Shown here: in pieces, positions 36,938-47,291 of the stretch
Layout: each line of letters begins with the position of its first letter
How positions within the stretch are numbered: the first letter of the stretch is position 1
Assembly (NCBI GenBank): GCA_015680685.1
Contig: MNCI01004848.1
Coordinates: forward strand, 8,052-72,051
Direction of reading: 5' to 3'
Length of the DNA stretch: 64,000 nt
DNA from: Gnetum montanum
Taxonomy: Eukaryota > Streptophyta > Gnetopsida > Gnetales > Gnetaceae
The notes under the pieces: model-generated
Database searches by the model: none
What the model was told of the DNA's origin: nothing
Seen by the model: the letters and a program-made list of their open reading frames with translations, nothing else
Position numbers and translations under genes: made by a program

Positions 36938-37021
36938 CACGTGCAACATAGACAAGTCAGCATAGGCCCAAGGCACGTGGCGTCCAAACTGCATCTTACA
37001 CGTGCCCTTGGTCCTATAAAT
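36938..37021 (+). promoter_or_regulatory. Triple G-box and TATA box of element F LTR
   Basis: Three CACGTG hexamers at 36938-36943, 36974-36979 and 36999-37004, then TATAAAT at 37015-37021. The 3' LTR keeps all three (46106, 46142, 46167) and the TATA box (46183). CACGTG is the core bound by plant bZIP and bHLH factors. Confidence 0.7.
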
Positions 37022-37776
37022 ACCCTAATGAGTGATGCTTAGACTTTCTCCAAATTTCACACTCTCGGGCACACTGTCTCTCTCTCTGGCTCATTCGGGC
37101 ACTGGGACACTCTGACTATTAAAAGGGCTTCTGGAACTGGGGCTCTCTTTTGGCACTTTCGATCCCAGTTTTCTGAGAAATCTAGTCGGCTAACGATTTT
37201 GTTGGCTGACAAGCAAAAAGTTGGCACTGTAATCTCAAGCATTGTAAGCTTTCTGTTTGACATTGTAAACAATTAGCATTTTTAGTTGGCATCCTGTCCT
37301 ATTCTTTTCTACCACCTTGGTAGTACTTTGCATTGTTGACGACTGAGCCCAGGTTCAAGCACATAGCCATCTCGCTCTACATGTCTTGGTTACTCTCGGG
37401 ATCTCTGCACCTCCTGGTGCTGTGCAACTGATTGTATCTATCTTGACAGAGTGAGGTTATAGCTTCGAAGCGGTGCATTTTTCTAACTCCATTTTACATT
37501 ATCCCTTGTTTACTATTTCATTTTACACTATTTCCTATCTATTTTGCATTTAAGCATTACTTCGCACTATCAGTCTCATTTTTCAAATCACACATTGCAA
37601 AAGGTTATATTAACACTGACTAAGTCCCTATCTGATCGACCAAACCATTCAGGGTGCCCTATTTCTATCCCATCCAGCATAGCCCTCCCATGGAAACGGG
37701 GTCAAGACTGTCAGCAGTCGATGCCCCGTCAACATTCTTTTCTAGCCGTCGATGTTTTTGGTCGCTACAGTTTTTC

Positions 37777-37793
37777 TGGTGCTAGAAGGAGGG
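37777..37793 (+). other. Element F putative primer binding site
   Basis: TGGTGCTAGAAGGAGGG starts seven bases after the LTR end. It has the leading TGG expected from a tRNA CCA end. I did not assign the tRNA. Confidence 0.5.
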
Positions 37794-37814
37794 CCCTTTG
37801 GTGCCCTTTCCGTG

Positions 37815-38140
37815 TGTCACAGTAGTCCTATAAGCCTTCTGCACCCTGATACGCATTAGCGTAAACTTGACACCCGTCTGTGGTTGGTTACGCATCGTGC
37901 AGTGTAGATTGGTCGCCTCGACGGTTCCTTGGGATCCCTATAGGATGTAAAGGCTCCAGTTGTCAGCTGACTTGCTTGTCTTATAGTAGTCTTGCATGCG
38001 TTCTGTACCCTATTGCGCATTAGCGTAAACGTGACACCCTTTTGTGGTTATTTACGCATCCTGTGGTACAGGTTGGTCGCCTCGACAGTTCCTCAGGAGC
38101 CCTGCAAGACATAAAGCCTTCTTTTTTGATTGCTTGCTAA
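37815..38140 (+). repeat. Two-copy 164-bp direct repeat in element F leader
   Basis: CGCATTAGCGTAAAC at 37852 recurs at 38016. The surrounding TTCTGYACCCT, GACACCC and GGTTGGTCGCCTCGAC blocks repeat with the same period of 164 bases. Confidence 0.85.
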
Positions 38141-38228
38141 CTTTTTTGCTCTTCTCAATCACAAAACTGTTTAGCTTTCCTGATTTCTTTGCTTTTTTTC
38201 ATTTGCAAAACTGTCTAGCTTAGTAACA

Positions 38229-39430
38229 ATGACTTCCGTAACTACTGCTGCTAACACCTTCAACGTTGAGGTTCCCATCATAGTTCAAGGCACCACTGGT
38301 GCCGAACAACCGCTGAACCCAATGCTGGAAACACGGTGATCCCTCATGATCCAAAACTGGGGACCTGAGGGCTTGGCCCAGCAACATGAACGCTATAACT
38401 TCCTCTGTGCAAAGGTTCAGGAAAACCTACCTTTGGATGTACACGAATTCAAGGGTAAACGTAGCTTTGATTTTGCTTACTGCAATAAGAAGGAGTTTGT
38501 TCCCACTCTCGGTGCTTCCATACCTTTGACATAGATAAACCAAAGGCTTCTAGACCAACTAATCCAATTGGCTAGGCTTAGGGAGCAGCAAGACATGATG
38601 TCTAACCAGGATGATGCTTTTCAAGATGGAGAGGAGGAACTCGATTCCCAATCTAATGAGGGAGGTTAAACCAACCCTGTTCCTATCCCTCCTACCCAGT
38701 CCTTCTAGGCCAACCCATTGTCTGTCACCACTCCCTTTGTTATCACGCCTACACTCCCACAGCCTACAACTACAACCGCAATGGGTAGCCATGTTACCTT
38801 CCTGGCGTATCAATGCCCTTATTCTCCTGTTTCATTTGTAGCAACTATGCTTTCGTAAACTGTTCATCAATCCATTCCTGTAGCGCATCACACACCAATC
38901 ATGGCTACCCTACCGCATATTCATGTTGTGCCTACTTCACAATCGTACGCAACTTCCATTTCGATTCCTACGTTCACGTCTATTCCACCCACTGCAGTGG
39001 GCCCAAGCCCGTCCACGTGGTGGACCCCATTCACTTCTTCACCTATTCCACAACTGTCGCAGGTGTCTCATTATGTCCACCCTCAAACCTACCAAACCTC
39101 GTAAACGGTACAACCCAACACAGGGTTATGGTCTATTCCACCGACGACACAAGCGGTATATCCAGTGGCACAACCCATAGTTGCTACTCCAACCGTACCA
39201 TTCGAAGATCAAGTAACTTAAGCTATGTGAACCCCCGCGGTTATGACAACCATGGTAGTGGAAGTTTAAGTGACCTTGCATGCAATGATGGCGTAACGTT
39301 TATGCACTCGCTGAGGCCGAGATGGCAACAGTGGCAATGCAAAGGCCAAAACAACACGATGACGGAAAACACAAATGGCTAAAACTAGGATGCAAAACAA
39401 AAGCAGAGAACAACAGAAGCAAAAAATGAT
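38229..39430 (+). pseudogene. gag: Element F gag N-terminal part (truncated)
   Basis: ATG at 38229 opens MTSVTTAANTFNVEVP. A stop at 38337 is followed in the same frame by WGPEGLAQQHERYNFLC and a region ending LARLREQQD, with a TAG at 38532. A Pro/Thr/Ser-rich stretch continues to about 39110, then a short AEMATVAMQRPKQ piece to about 39430. No capsid domain and no zinc knuckle is seen, so the rest of gag and the protease appear deleted. Confidence 0.6.
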
Positions 39431-39469
39431 AACAGAATTGCAGAGAAATAGAGGAAGCATAGTAACCTA

Positions 39470-39589
39470 CTAGGTCAATGGTGTGTCCTTCCGCACCATG
39501 ACACACGCTTGTGTCACATGCCCTAGGGTTTGCTTCACCTCCTTGACCTTTACAAGCGCCAAATGCATGTGTTCCTTCTTCGGAGCCAT
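39470..39589 (-). CDS. Candidate antisense small ORF in element F
   Basis: On the minus strand an ATG at 39589 opens 39 codons (MAPKKEHMHLALVKVKEV, then a Cys/Val-rich end) to a TAG at 39470. About 150 bases upstream on the same strand there is a TATA-like CCATAAATAGGG (near 39742) and an AAACCCTAG motif. Tat-lineage elements are known to carry extra, sometimes antisense, ORFs beside gag-pol. This may be a short relic of one. No function is assigned, and it may be chance. Confidence 0.3.
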   Translation of the reverse strand: MAPKKEHMHLALVKVKEVKQTLGHVTQACVMVRKDTPLT

Positions 39590-39921
39590 TGTCCTGCTCG
39601 CAGATTTCTTTTCCTCGTCGCTATGCAGAAAATCGCTTTGTCGTTGTTAGCACAATCGCTCTGAAATCGCCTTGTGCTCCAAATATGGGCTCTGCGCTCT
39701 TATGATGAAAATGGCAAGCTTACTAGGGTTTAATCCCTATTTATGGCTATAATGGTGAAAAGGGAAACTTGCTGCTCTCTCTCTCTGTTTAATGCAGAGT
39801 GCGTCGTACAACATAGCATGCTCGCCACGACATCGTAGCACTGTTAGCATTAAAACCTTGACACGCTTCAAGCTAATGGCTTGCTTTCCCAAAAAATGAA
39901 AAAAAAATATTTTCGATTATC

Positions 39922-40192
39922 CCAGTCCGGAAAGACCTTAAACTAGCAATCGTAGCATAGTTGCACTCTTACTAGTCTAAAAAGATCTTAAACTAGCAAA
40001 CCCCAAAGCAGTTGTAACTTTCACAGTCCAAAAAGACCTTAAACTAGCATGTTTTGATCTGTTATATGTTCGCAGTCCACAATGATGCTAAACTAGCAAC
40101 ATCACATTTTCGCATCGACAGTTTTACATTTCCTATTTTAGCAGCTTTACATCTCCATGTCATAACGGTCTGCCATGACTTTAAACTGGAAA
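39922..40192 (+). repeat. Upstream array of the GTCC...TTAAACTAGC motif
   Basis: Five copies of a roughly 26-base motif: AGTCC, a variable tetramer, GAC or GAT, then YTTAAACTAGCA. They are spaced about 45-90 bases apart. The same motif forms a denser array after pol (43810-44235). Confidence 0.8.
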
Positions 40193-40529
40193 AAATTTTA
40201 ATCACTACATCATACTTCGCTAGTTACATCTCGTCATTGCTTTGCAAGTTTTTGATATACACAATTGCTACCAACAGGTGCCTCTTAACCAGGCTTTTGC
40301 CTCGTTTTGACAGGTTAAGCAAAAAATGGAAATCCATCATGATCTCTCCACACATTTAGCCCTAGCAAGTCCACATGGCAAGCTCGTGAGACAATTGAAC
40401 CCCGACCTGATCGATTGGGGGTCAACCACAGCTAGCACCATAGCGTCTTTAGAAGAATCCCCAGACTGGCCTAAGCATCTAGTCTGAACCCTAGATTTAG
40501 AGGCCAGGGATGTAACTGAGGACCCTCTC

Positions 40530-41960
40530 ATTGAGACGCCAATGATCACGTCCAAGGGGAAAGTGAAAAAATTAAAACTTAGCTTCCTCCTAGACGCACA
40601 GACGCATGAAAACATAGTCAAGATTCTGCAAGACAACATCAAAGTCTTCGCATGGTCATACAGTGACATGCCGGGTTTAGATCTGAGGCTGATACAGCAC
40701 AACATCGTCCTAGACTCGTGCATGAAGGCAATCAAGTAGAAGGCTCATAAAGTCAAACCAGAAATTGCACTAGCTGTGAGGGATGAAATCATCAAGCTAT
40801 ACCAAGCTGGTTTCATTCGCGCAGTTGATTATTCGGAATGGGTGTCCAACATCGTCATAGTTTCCAAGAAAACGAGAGGAATACGAATTTGCATAGACTT
40901 TCAGGATCTAAACAAAGCAATGATCACAGAACATTTTCCACTTCCAAGCATCGATCAACTCATTGACACTACGGCTGGTTATGCTCTGTTATCCTTCATG
41001 GATGGCTTTTTCGGCTACAACCAAATTCGCATCAACCCAGAGCATCAGCTAACAACGACCTTCATGACCCCATGGGGGACATTATGTTACACCATGATGC
41101 CTTTTGGGCTCAAGAATGCTGGAACAACCTACCAGCAAGCCATGACTTACATCTTCAACGACTACATCCTAGAAACGTTAAATGACTACGTGGATGATAT
41201 AGCAGTCAAGTCCAAGGAGGTAGTTGATCACCCATGCAATCTAGGCGTAGTCCTTAAATGTTGTCAAATGCATGATCTACGCCTTAATCCTAAGAAGTGT
41301 GTCTTCAGTGTGAAAATCGGACGCATGTTAGGGTTCGTGGTGTCAAAGTCCAGAATAAGGGTGGACCCTGACAAAGTCAAGGCCATCATCAACCTGGCAC
41401 CTCCTACAAACCTTAAGGAGTTACATGGCTTGCAAGCTAGGGGACAGTTCATCCGAAGGTTTATAGCAAAGTTGACTGACAAGTTACACCCCATGCAACA
41501 TTTTCTAAAGAAAGGGGTTGACTTTGAGTGGACAACCCAATGTCAACAAGCCTTCAACGACTTGAAGGAAGAGCTTTTGCACCTCCCAACAGTGCATCTT
41601 CCATAAAGGGATAAGCCTTTCTTCATCTACCTTGCCACCTCTGACACATCTATCATAGCACTGCTATGTCAAAAATAAGATGACGAATCTGAGATACTAG
41701 TGTACTATCTGAGTCATGCATTAATAGCGCACGAGGCAAAATACAACGAAGTAGAGAGGCATTTCCTTGCATTAGTGTTTGCGTTGAAAAAGTGAAGGCA
41801 CTATCTATTTCGCAGTGTAGTCAACATCATTTGCAAAAGCAACATGCTCCGGGCTATCACTAAAAACCTATATGAAAGCAGCAGGATAGCCCAATGGAAA
41901 GCAATAACCATGGAGTTCAACCTACACTATGTAAGCCAGTCGTCAACTAAGGGTCAAGCC
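40530..41960 (+). pseudogene. Element F reverse transcriptase and RNase H (nearly intact)
   Basis: The frame has the pre-RT block IKVFAWSYSDMPGLDL (40639), a stop at 40738, then a continuous 276-codon stretch at 40776-41606. Its motifs are AGFIRAVDYSEW, ICIDFQDLN, FMDGFFGYNQI and the catalytic YVDD near 41190. RNase H begins after a TAA at 41604 and includes YLSHAL, but its first catalytic region is weak (ATSDTS). It has a stop at 41676 and another at 41794. The YVDD and 'FAWSYxDMPG' blocks are typical of the Tat group. Confidence 0.9.
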
Positions 41961-42039
41961 ATAGCAACGCAACTTATGGCCTCACCCATCGACGACCACA
42001 TAACCATAGATCCCGAATTCCTAGACAAGCATGTTGGCA

Positions 42040-42620
42040 CTATCAACATTGTTCCATCGCACCTAGAAGCTACTCTACACTTTGACGGTGCCTCAACCAT
42101 GTGAGGAGGTAGTGCAGGTACCGTCATTACATTTCCCTCTAGGGAAATGCACCCGTTTGCTTATCGTTTTACGTTCCCCTACACCAAAAATATGGCAAAG
42201 TATGAGGGGCTACTTAGAGGCCTCTCAGCTGCCCAAACACTACGCATAAAACACTTGGAAATCCACAGTGATTCGCAACTAGTTGTGAATCAAATCACCG
42301 AGGTCTATGCCTACAAAGCTACGCACCTACAACCCTACTATGACCTAGCAAAATGCATGCTTAAGCAATTTGCAACCATAGATGTGCAACACGTGCCATG
42401 CAATGAGAACACCATGGCAGATGCCTTAGCCACCCTTGCATTAAACATTCCACCACACTCGTTCGCAAGTTTGCCGACTGCGATTGTCGAATGTACTGAG
42501 CCTATCACTCAGGTAGGACACATGGCCTCTATCAGTGCTGCGGATACCCAAGAGTGGTACACTAACATTAAAGCCTACCTGCAACACAGTGAACCCCCAA
42601 GTGGACTGACATTTGCTTAG
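42040..42620 (+). pseudogene. Element F second RNase H domain
   Basis: Archaeal-type RNase H in the Tat position, between RNase H and integrase. Catalytic acids can be seen: FDGAS (about 42081), YEGLLRGL (about 42200), HSDSQLVVNQ (about 42260) and ADALATLA (about 42419). A single TGA at 42102 breaks the frame right after the first Asp block. Reading resumes to a TAG at 42618. This domain probably replaced or complemented the retroviral RNase H in this lineage. Confidence 0.85.
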
Positions 42621-43794
42621 AGAGATGTAATCCGAAAGCGTGCCCAGAAATATACGCTCATGGGGAATGATGCCCTGTGCCGATGTTCTTATGATGAGAT
42701 ATTGCTGGCATGCGTGGGTGAGGAGAAGGCACAAAAGGTAGTTAATGAAGTGCATGAGGGAATGTGCAGTGGACACATAGCACCCAAGGCTATGGCTGCA
42801 AAAATCAGACGCCTAGGATACTATTGGCCCCACATGGAGCGTGACTACTTGTCAAAAGTCAAGACGTGTGACACATGCCAGAGATATGCAAATCTCATAC
42901 ACGTCTCACCTACGGACCTGCACCCAACACAAATCACATGGCCTTTTCAACGATGGGGACTAGACCTCATAGGACCTATCACACCTGAGTCCTCCATAGG
43001 GCATAGCTTCATTATCACCGCCACCAAGTATTTTACTAAGTGGGTGGAAGCCATTCCCTTGAGGAAAACGATGTCTCAACAAATCTACCATTTCATCCTG
43101 GACAACATCGTGACAAGGTTTGGGCTTACGATGCTATTGTAACCGAAAATGGGCCACAATTCAGTAGTACGGAAACCTGAACCTTCTATAGCAACCTAGG
43201 CATTAAACAATCATTCTCCTCCCCATACTACCCGCAAGAGAATGGATAGGCAAAGGCTACAAATACATCCATCATCAACTTGCTAAAGCAGATGCTTGGC
43301 AATAGCAAGAGGCGATGGCATGAGCAAATCCTCTACATTCTATGGGCCTACAGAATGACATGTAGAACCACGACAAGTAAGACTCCTTACAGCCTTGTTT
43401 ATGGATCTGAAGCTATGTTTCCTCTTGAGTTGCAGGTACCATCACTCCAGATGATCCTCTCAGACGTTGTGAGCAAAGCCCAAAACAACGGGTCATGAAT
43501 CATCGACCTCGACTCAATAGAGGAGGAGCGCGCATAAATGCTGAGCCACATAGAGCACTACCAGAGCAAGCAACAGTAAGAGCACCGTGCAAACCCGCAT
43601 TGACGGCCAGTACAAAGGGAGACCTCATCCTCAAGGCTGTCCGTGAGCATGTGAGCAAATTCTCAGCCAACTGGGAAGGCCCTTACATGGTCACTAAAGC
43701 CTTCAGGAATGGAGCCTTCAAGCTGGCGAACATGGACGACAACGAGTTCACCAACCTAATGAACCACTCATACCTCAAGTTGTACTACATCTGA
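42621..43794 (+). pseudogene. Element F integrase (frameshifted)
   Basis: HHCC: HEGMCSGH (42752) and CDTCQRY (42869). Core: WGLDLIGP (42955), then a frame change near 43135, after which TENGPQFSS (where SDNGPQF is usual) and PYYPQENG with a stop follow. So the second acid of D-D-E has become Glu and the third remains. ORF 43280-43498 covers the linker (ILWAYRMTCRTTTSKTPYSL). ORF 43495-43794 covers the C-terminal tail (WEGPYMVTKAFRNGAFKL). No chromodomain is present. Confidence 0.85.
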
Positions 43795-43809
43795 AGCATG
43801 AAGACATCG

Positions 43810-44235
43810 AGCAGCGTCTGCAATGATGTTAAACCAGCGGCATCGAGCAGCGTCCACAATGACGTTAATCTAGCGACATCGAGTAGCATCTGCAATGATG
43901 TTAAACTAGTGGCATCGAGCACCGTCCGCTACGACGTTAAACTGGCAACAACATCAAGCAACGTCCACAACGACGTTAAACTGGCAACAACATCAAGCAG
44001 CGTCCACAACGACGTTAAACTAGTGGCAATGAGCAGCATCTACTATGACAATAAACTGGCAGCAACCGTCCGCTACGACGTAAAACTGGCATAGCTAGTC
44101 CACTATGACTATAAACTGGCACGGCACGTCCGCCATGACATTAAATTAGCATGTACAGTCTGCTGGGACCTTAAACCAGCACAACAGTCCCCTGGGACTC
44201 TAAACCAGCACATGATCTACCAAGACCTTAAACTA
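43810..44235 (+). repeat. Tandem array of the GTCC...TTAAACTAGC motif after pol
   Basis: About 13 diverged units spaced roughly 25-40 bases apart, each close to CGTCCRCWAYGACGTTAAAC then TRGCA. Two adjacent units near 43960 and 44000 are almost identical and share CAACATCAAGCA spacers. Frame 43798-44094 is open only because units are multiples of three there. Confidence 0.9.
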
Positions 44236-45289
44236 GGTTCGTGTCACATCCCTAGCATGCATCTACGTCAAGTACACATCGAACGAGCATGCACAGTGCC
44301 GACGTGGGTGTGGGACATTGCAGCTCCAGAATGTAGTTCACGACACACTGGGAACACGATTTGGAATGCACGTGATGCCACCACCCTTGGCATTATGCTA
44401 ACCCTATGGAGATGTTGTATGACATCACACTGGCCCTCTGAACCTACCGTCGCCACGGCCCACCACCCTGATGGTAGTTCCCTGGCCAATGCCCGCCGCT
44501 GGAGTTCTAGTAGTATTGTGGCCCAACCAAAATATTGTCATCCTCCATCCCCCTGCCAACGCCTCAGCTTAAATGAAATTTAGCTATGTGGTAGCTAATC
44601 CCATAGCTAAACTGAGAATGCATGCCTTTGGCAGGGATTCTAGAGCATCTGCACTCACAGCAACTCCCGGTGCCTTCGACGCTAGCTCCTCCACGTCGAT
44701 GCTGCCAAGGCCGCTGCTAGCCTTCCTTCTTTGGACACCATGCACCAGCGTAGGTGTCCAAGATCAACAACATCTGTAGCAAGCAAGACCTCTGCCCTCG
44801 CTTCACATCATGGCTATTTTGCTCTCTGTTGTGCTTACAGGGTGCAGCTGAAAGCACGTCCAAGCCACAGTAGCAAGTGCTATAGCATTGCGAAGTGAGT
44901 GCCTCGACTAGCTTGACTACTTAAAGGTGCAAATTCCATGACATGCGTAACACAGCTCGCCGCATGGGAAGCATCTATAGGCAGGTCAAAACCCTTCGTG
45001 GATGTAACACAGCTCATCCTGCAAAAGAAACACCTGTCCTACACGAGGTCAAAGGTTAGAGTAAAGATGAAAACGCGAACAAGTCCCTCATGAGCACTCC
45101 GATGAGGCACTTTGCTAAACCTCATCTTTGCCCTTTGCCTAGAAACCAATGCAACACTCTCAAGCGCATCCAAGCGATGTCTTGACACTCACCAAGCAGC
45201 AACGTTAGCATCGTGCGTTCCGTGGTGTTTCGTTTTCTTTGTCAATGTCTCTCGAGCCCATCCTCAAAACGTCAACAAAGAGGGGCCAA
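44236..45289 (+). other. Element F 3' untranslated region and polypurine tract
   Basis: No domain recognised. Short open frames at 44212-44583, 44573-44779 and 45112-45309 have no motif. It ends AAAGAGGGGCCAA, the polypurine tract, directly before the 3' LTR. Confidence 0.7.
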
Positions 45290-46935
45290 TGAAACACCTC
45301 AAAATTTGAAGGCATGCCTGCTTCACCAAGCCTTTTCAATTCTCGCAGCATTACGGCAGTTCTTCAAGAGATGGATGCTCTGAAGTTCAGATTGTCCGCT
45401 TCAGCAAGTTTTCTAAGTCAAGAAGTCTTGCTACGCTACGCCATGTAGCGTAGCAAACTTCAAAAGATGTTTATAGAAGCACAGTGCTACGCTATGCTAT
45501 GCTGCATAGCGTAGCACAACGTAGCAAAAGCTGGACGGTTAGCCCCCTCACCCGACTTCAAGTCCTTTGGCAATGTCTCCTTCCATCAGAAAGCGGTGAA
45601 CTTGGTCAAAAGTAGGTCATGTTTGTTGCTATGCTACGCTAAGCTACATGGCACAGCGAGGCGTAGCAATTCTGCAAAAGTGATAGAAGGCATCTCAAAG
45701 TGCGAGATCAGCAAGTTTGCAAGTTTCACAGTGCAAAAGGCAAAGTTTGCATATTGGCGACATTTTTGCGACTAAGGACAACTGCTACGCTATGATACGC
45801 TACGTAGCGTAGCAAATCTATGACCAACAGTCACAACACTGTGAAGGTTCCCAACACATGCAGCAGGACATAATGTAAATTTTTTGCTTCAAACTGACGG
45901 TTACTCTACGCTGCGTAGCGTAGCACAGCGTGACAAGATGTCACACTACGCCAAACATTCTATGCTACAAAGCATGGCAAGGCGTGACAAGTGGTTACGT
46001 GACATTAATGCACCTCACCTAATTACACCGTTGCTCTGACAGCGTAATTACGATGCGACAGGTTTGTAATTATGGCATGGCAGGCTCACCCAACGTTCAT
46101 GCAGGCACGTGCAGCATAGACAAGTCAGCATAGGCCCAAGGCACGTGGCGTCCAAACCACATCTTACACGTGCCCTTGGTCCTATAAATACCCCGATGAG
46201 CGACGCTTAGAATCTCTTCGACTTTCACGCTCTTGGGCACACTATCTCTCTCTCTGGCTCGTTCGGGCACTGGGACACTCTGACTGTTAAAAGGGCTTCT
46301 GGCACTAGGGCTCTCTTTTGGCACTTTCGGTCCCAATTTTCTGAGCAATCTAGTTGGCTAACGATTTTGTTGGCTGACAAGCAAAAAGTTGGCACTGTAA
46401 TCTCAAGCATTGTAAGTTTTCTGTTTGACATTGTAAACAATTAGCATTTTCAATTGGCATCCTATCCTATTCTTTTCTACCACCTTGGTAGCACTTTGCA
46501 TTGTTGACGACTGAGCCCACGTTCAAGCACATAGCCATCTTGCTCTACACGTCTTATTTACTCTTAGGATCTCTACACCTCCCAGTGCTGTGCAATCGAT
46601 TATATCTGTCTTGACAGAGTGAGGTTATAGCTTCGAAGTGGTGCATTTTTCTAACTGCATTTTACATTCCCCTGTTTACTATTGCATTTTACACTGTTTC
46701 CTGTCTATTTTTCATTTAAGCATTACTTCGCGCTATCAGTGTCATTTTTCAAATCACATGTTGCAAAAGGTTATATTAACACTGACTAAGTCCATGTCTG
46801 ATCGACCAAACCGTTTAGGGTGCCCCGTTTTTGTCCCATCTAGCACAGCCCTCCTGCAGAAACAAGGTCGAGACTGTCAACGACCAACGACACATCGGTG
46901 TTCTTTTCCAGCCGCTGATGTTTTCGGTCGCTACA
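45290..46935 (+). repeat. Element F 3' LTR
   Basis: 1646 bp, colinear with 36127-37769 with only small gaps. It keeps the palindromes, G-boxes and TATA box. It ends CGCTACA and is followed by the TATGG target copy. Minus-strand frames 46097-46440 and plus-strand 46638-46946 are LTR sequence. Confidence 0.95.
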
Positions 46936-46940
46936 TATGG

Positions 46941-47291
46941 AATTGAGTGTCGGTGTAGCACCACAACACTCCGGAGTAGAGCTCAAGTTGTAAAGGTTGT
47001 GGGATCCTGAAAACTACATTCTAAGCTTGTTAGGACCTTGTAGGGTTGAGTGGATTCATGGCATCGAATCACTCTAGAGTGGAGCTTAGAGCTATACAGG
47101 GTGTGGTACCCTTCAAACCATATTTTGAGAGGAATAAAGTCTAGAGGTGTGCAAATGAACTAACTTTGAGTGTTGACTACCTGAGTTGGAGAACCACATT
47201 AAAATTGGTTGTGTTCTTTGTGGCTAAAAATTTAAATCCCCCATCTTCCCCCACCCCCCCTGCCCCTTCCTTCTAAGTTCAATGATCTTCA
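46941..47291 (+). repeat. Element E 3' LTR, second part
   Basis: It resumes with AATTGAGTGTCGGTG and matches 12390-12630, then 21710-21802. A C-rich insertion (near 47238-47268) is present only in this copy. It ends ATGATCTTCA. Confidence 0.8.

Larger units (their letters stand above)
36127..37769 (+). repeat. Element F 5' LTR
   Basis: 1643 bp. U3 carries five GCTACGC/GCGTAGC palindromes (36265-36757), three CACGTG boxes (36938, 36974, 36999) and a TATA box (TATAAAT, 37015). A CT-rich initiator-like stretch (CTCTCTCTCTCT) follows near 37076. Minus-strand ORF 37057-37272 and plus-strand ORF 37544-37825 are LTR sequence, not genes. Confidence 0.95.
39431..40330. other. Element F spacer between gag and pol
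   Basis: Non-coding on the plus strand. It contains the antisense candidate (39470-39589), a CT microsatellite near 39777, and five dispersed copies of a motif ending TTAAACTAGC at about 39925, 39977, 40021, 40075 and 40165. Confidence 0.6.
36127..46935 (+). mobile_element. Element F: Tat-like Ty3/gypsy retrotransposon
   Basis: 10,809 bp with LTRs of 1643 and 1646 bp that start TGAAACACC and end GCTACA, flanked by the 5-bp duplication TATGG (36122-36126 and 46936-46940). Pol contains RT, RNase H, a second RNase H domain, and integrase. The second RNase H is the hallmark of the Tat lineage. Gag is reduced and no protease is recognised. It sits in the 3' LTR of element E. Base composition is visibly richer in G and C than the other elements. 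Confidence 0.95.
11592..47291 (+). mobile_element. Element E: Copia-like gag-only LTR retrotransposon split by three insertions
   Basis: A long terminal sequence beginning TGTTGAT at 11592 and TGCTAAC at 35295 recurs at both ends. Once the later insertions D, C and F and one copy of each duplicated target are removed, the element is about 5.9 kb with LTRs of about 1.15 kb. The flanks AAAGT (11587-11591) and AAACT (47292-47296) agree at four of five positions, consistent with an old target duplication. A tRNA-iMet-type primer site follows the 5' LTR, and a CCAAAAAGGGGGA polypurine tract precedes the 3' LTR. Only gag is seen inside. RT, RNase H and integrase are absent, so it needed enzymes from another element. 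Confidence 0.8.

Noticed and set aside
37057-37272. Minus-strand ORF repeated at 46225-46440
   Set aside because: Both are the same piece of element F LTR; conservation is due to LTR duplication, not coding.
43798-44094. 98-codon open frame after the element F integrase
   Set aside because: It is the translation of the tandem motif array; openness follows from unit lengths divisible by three.
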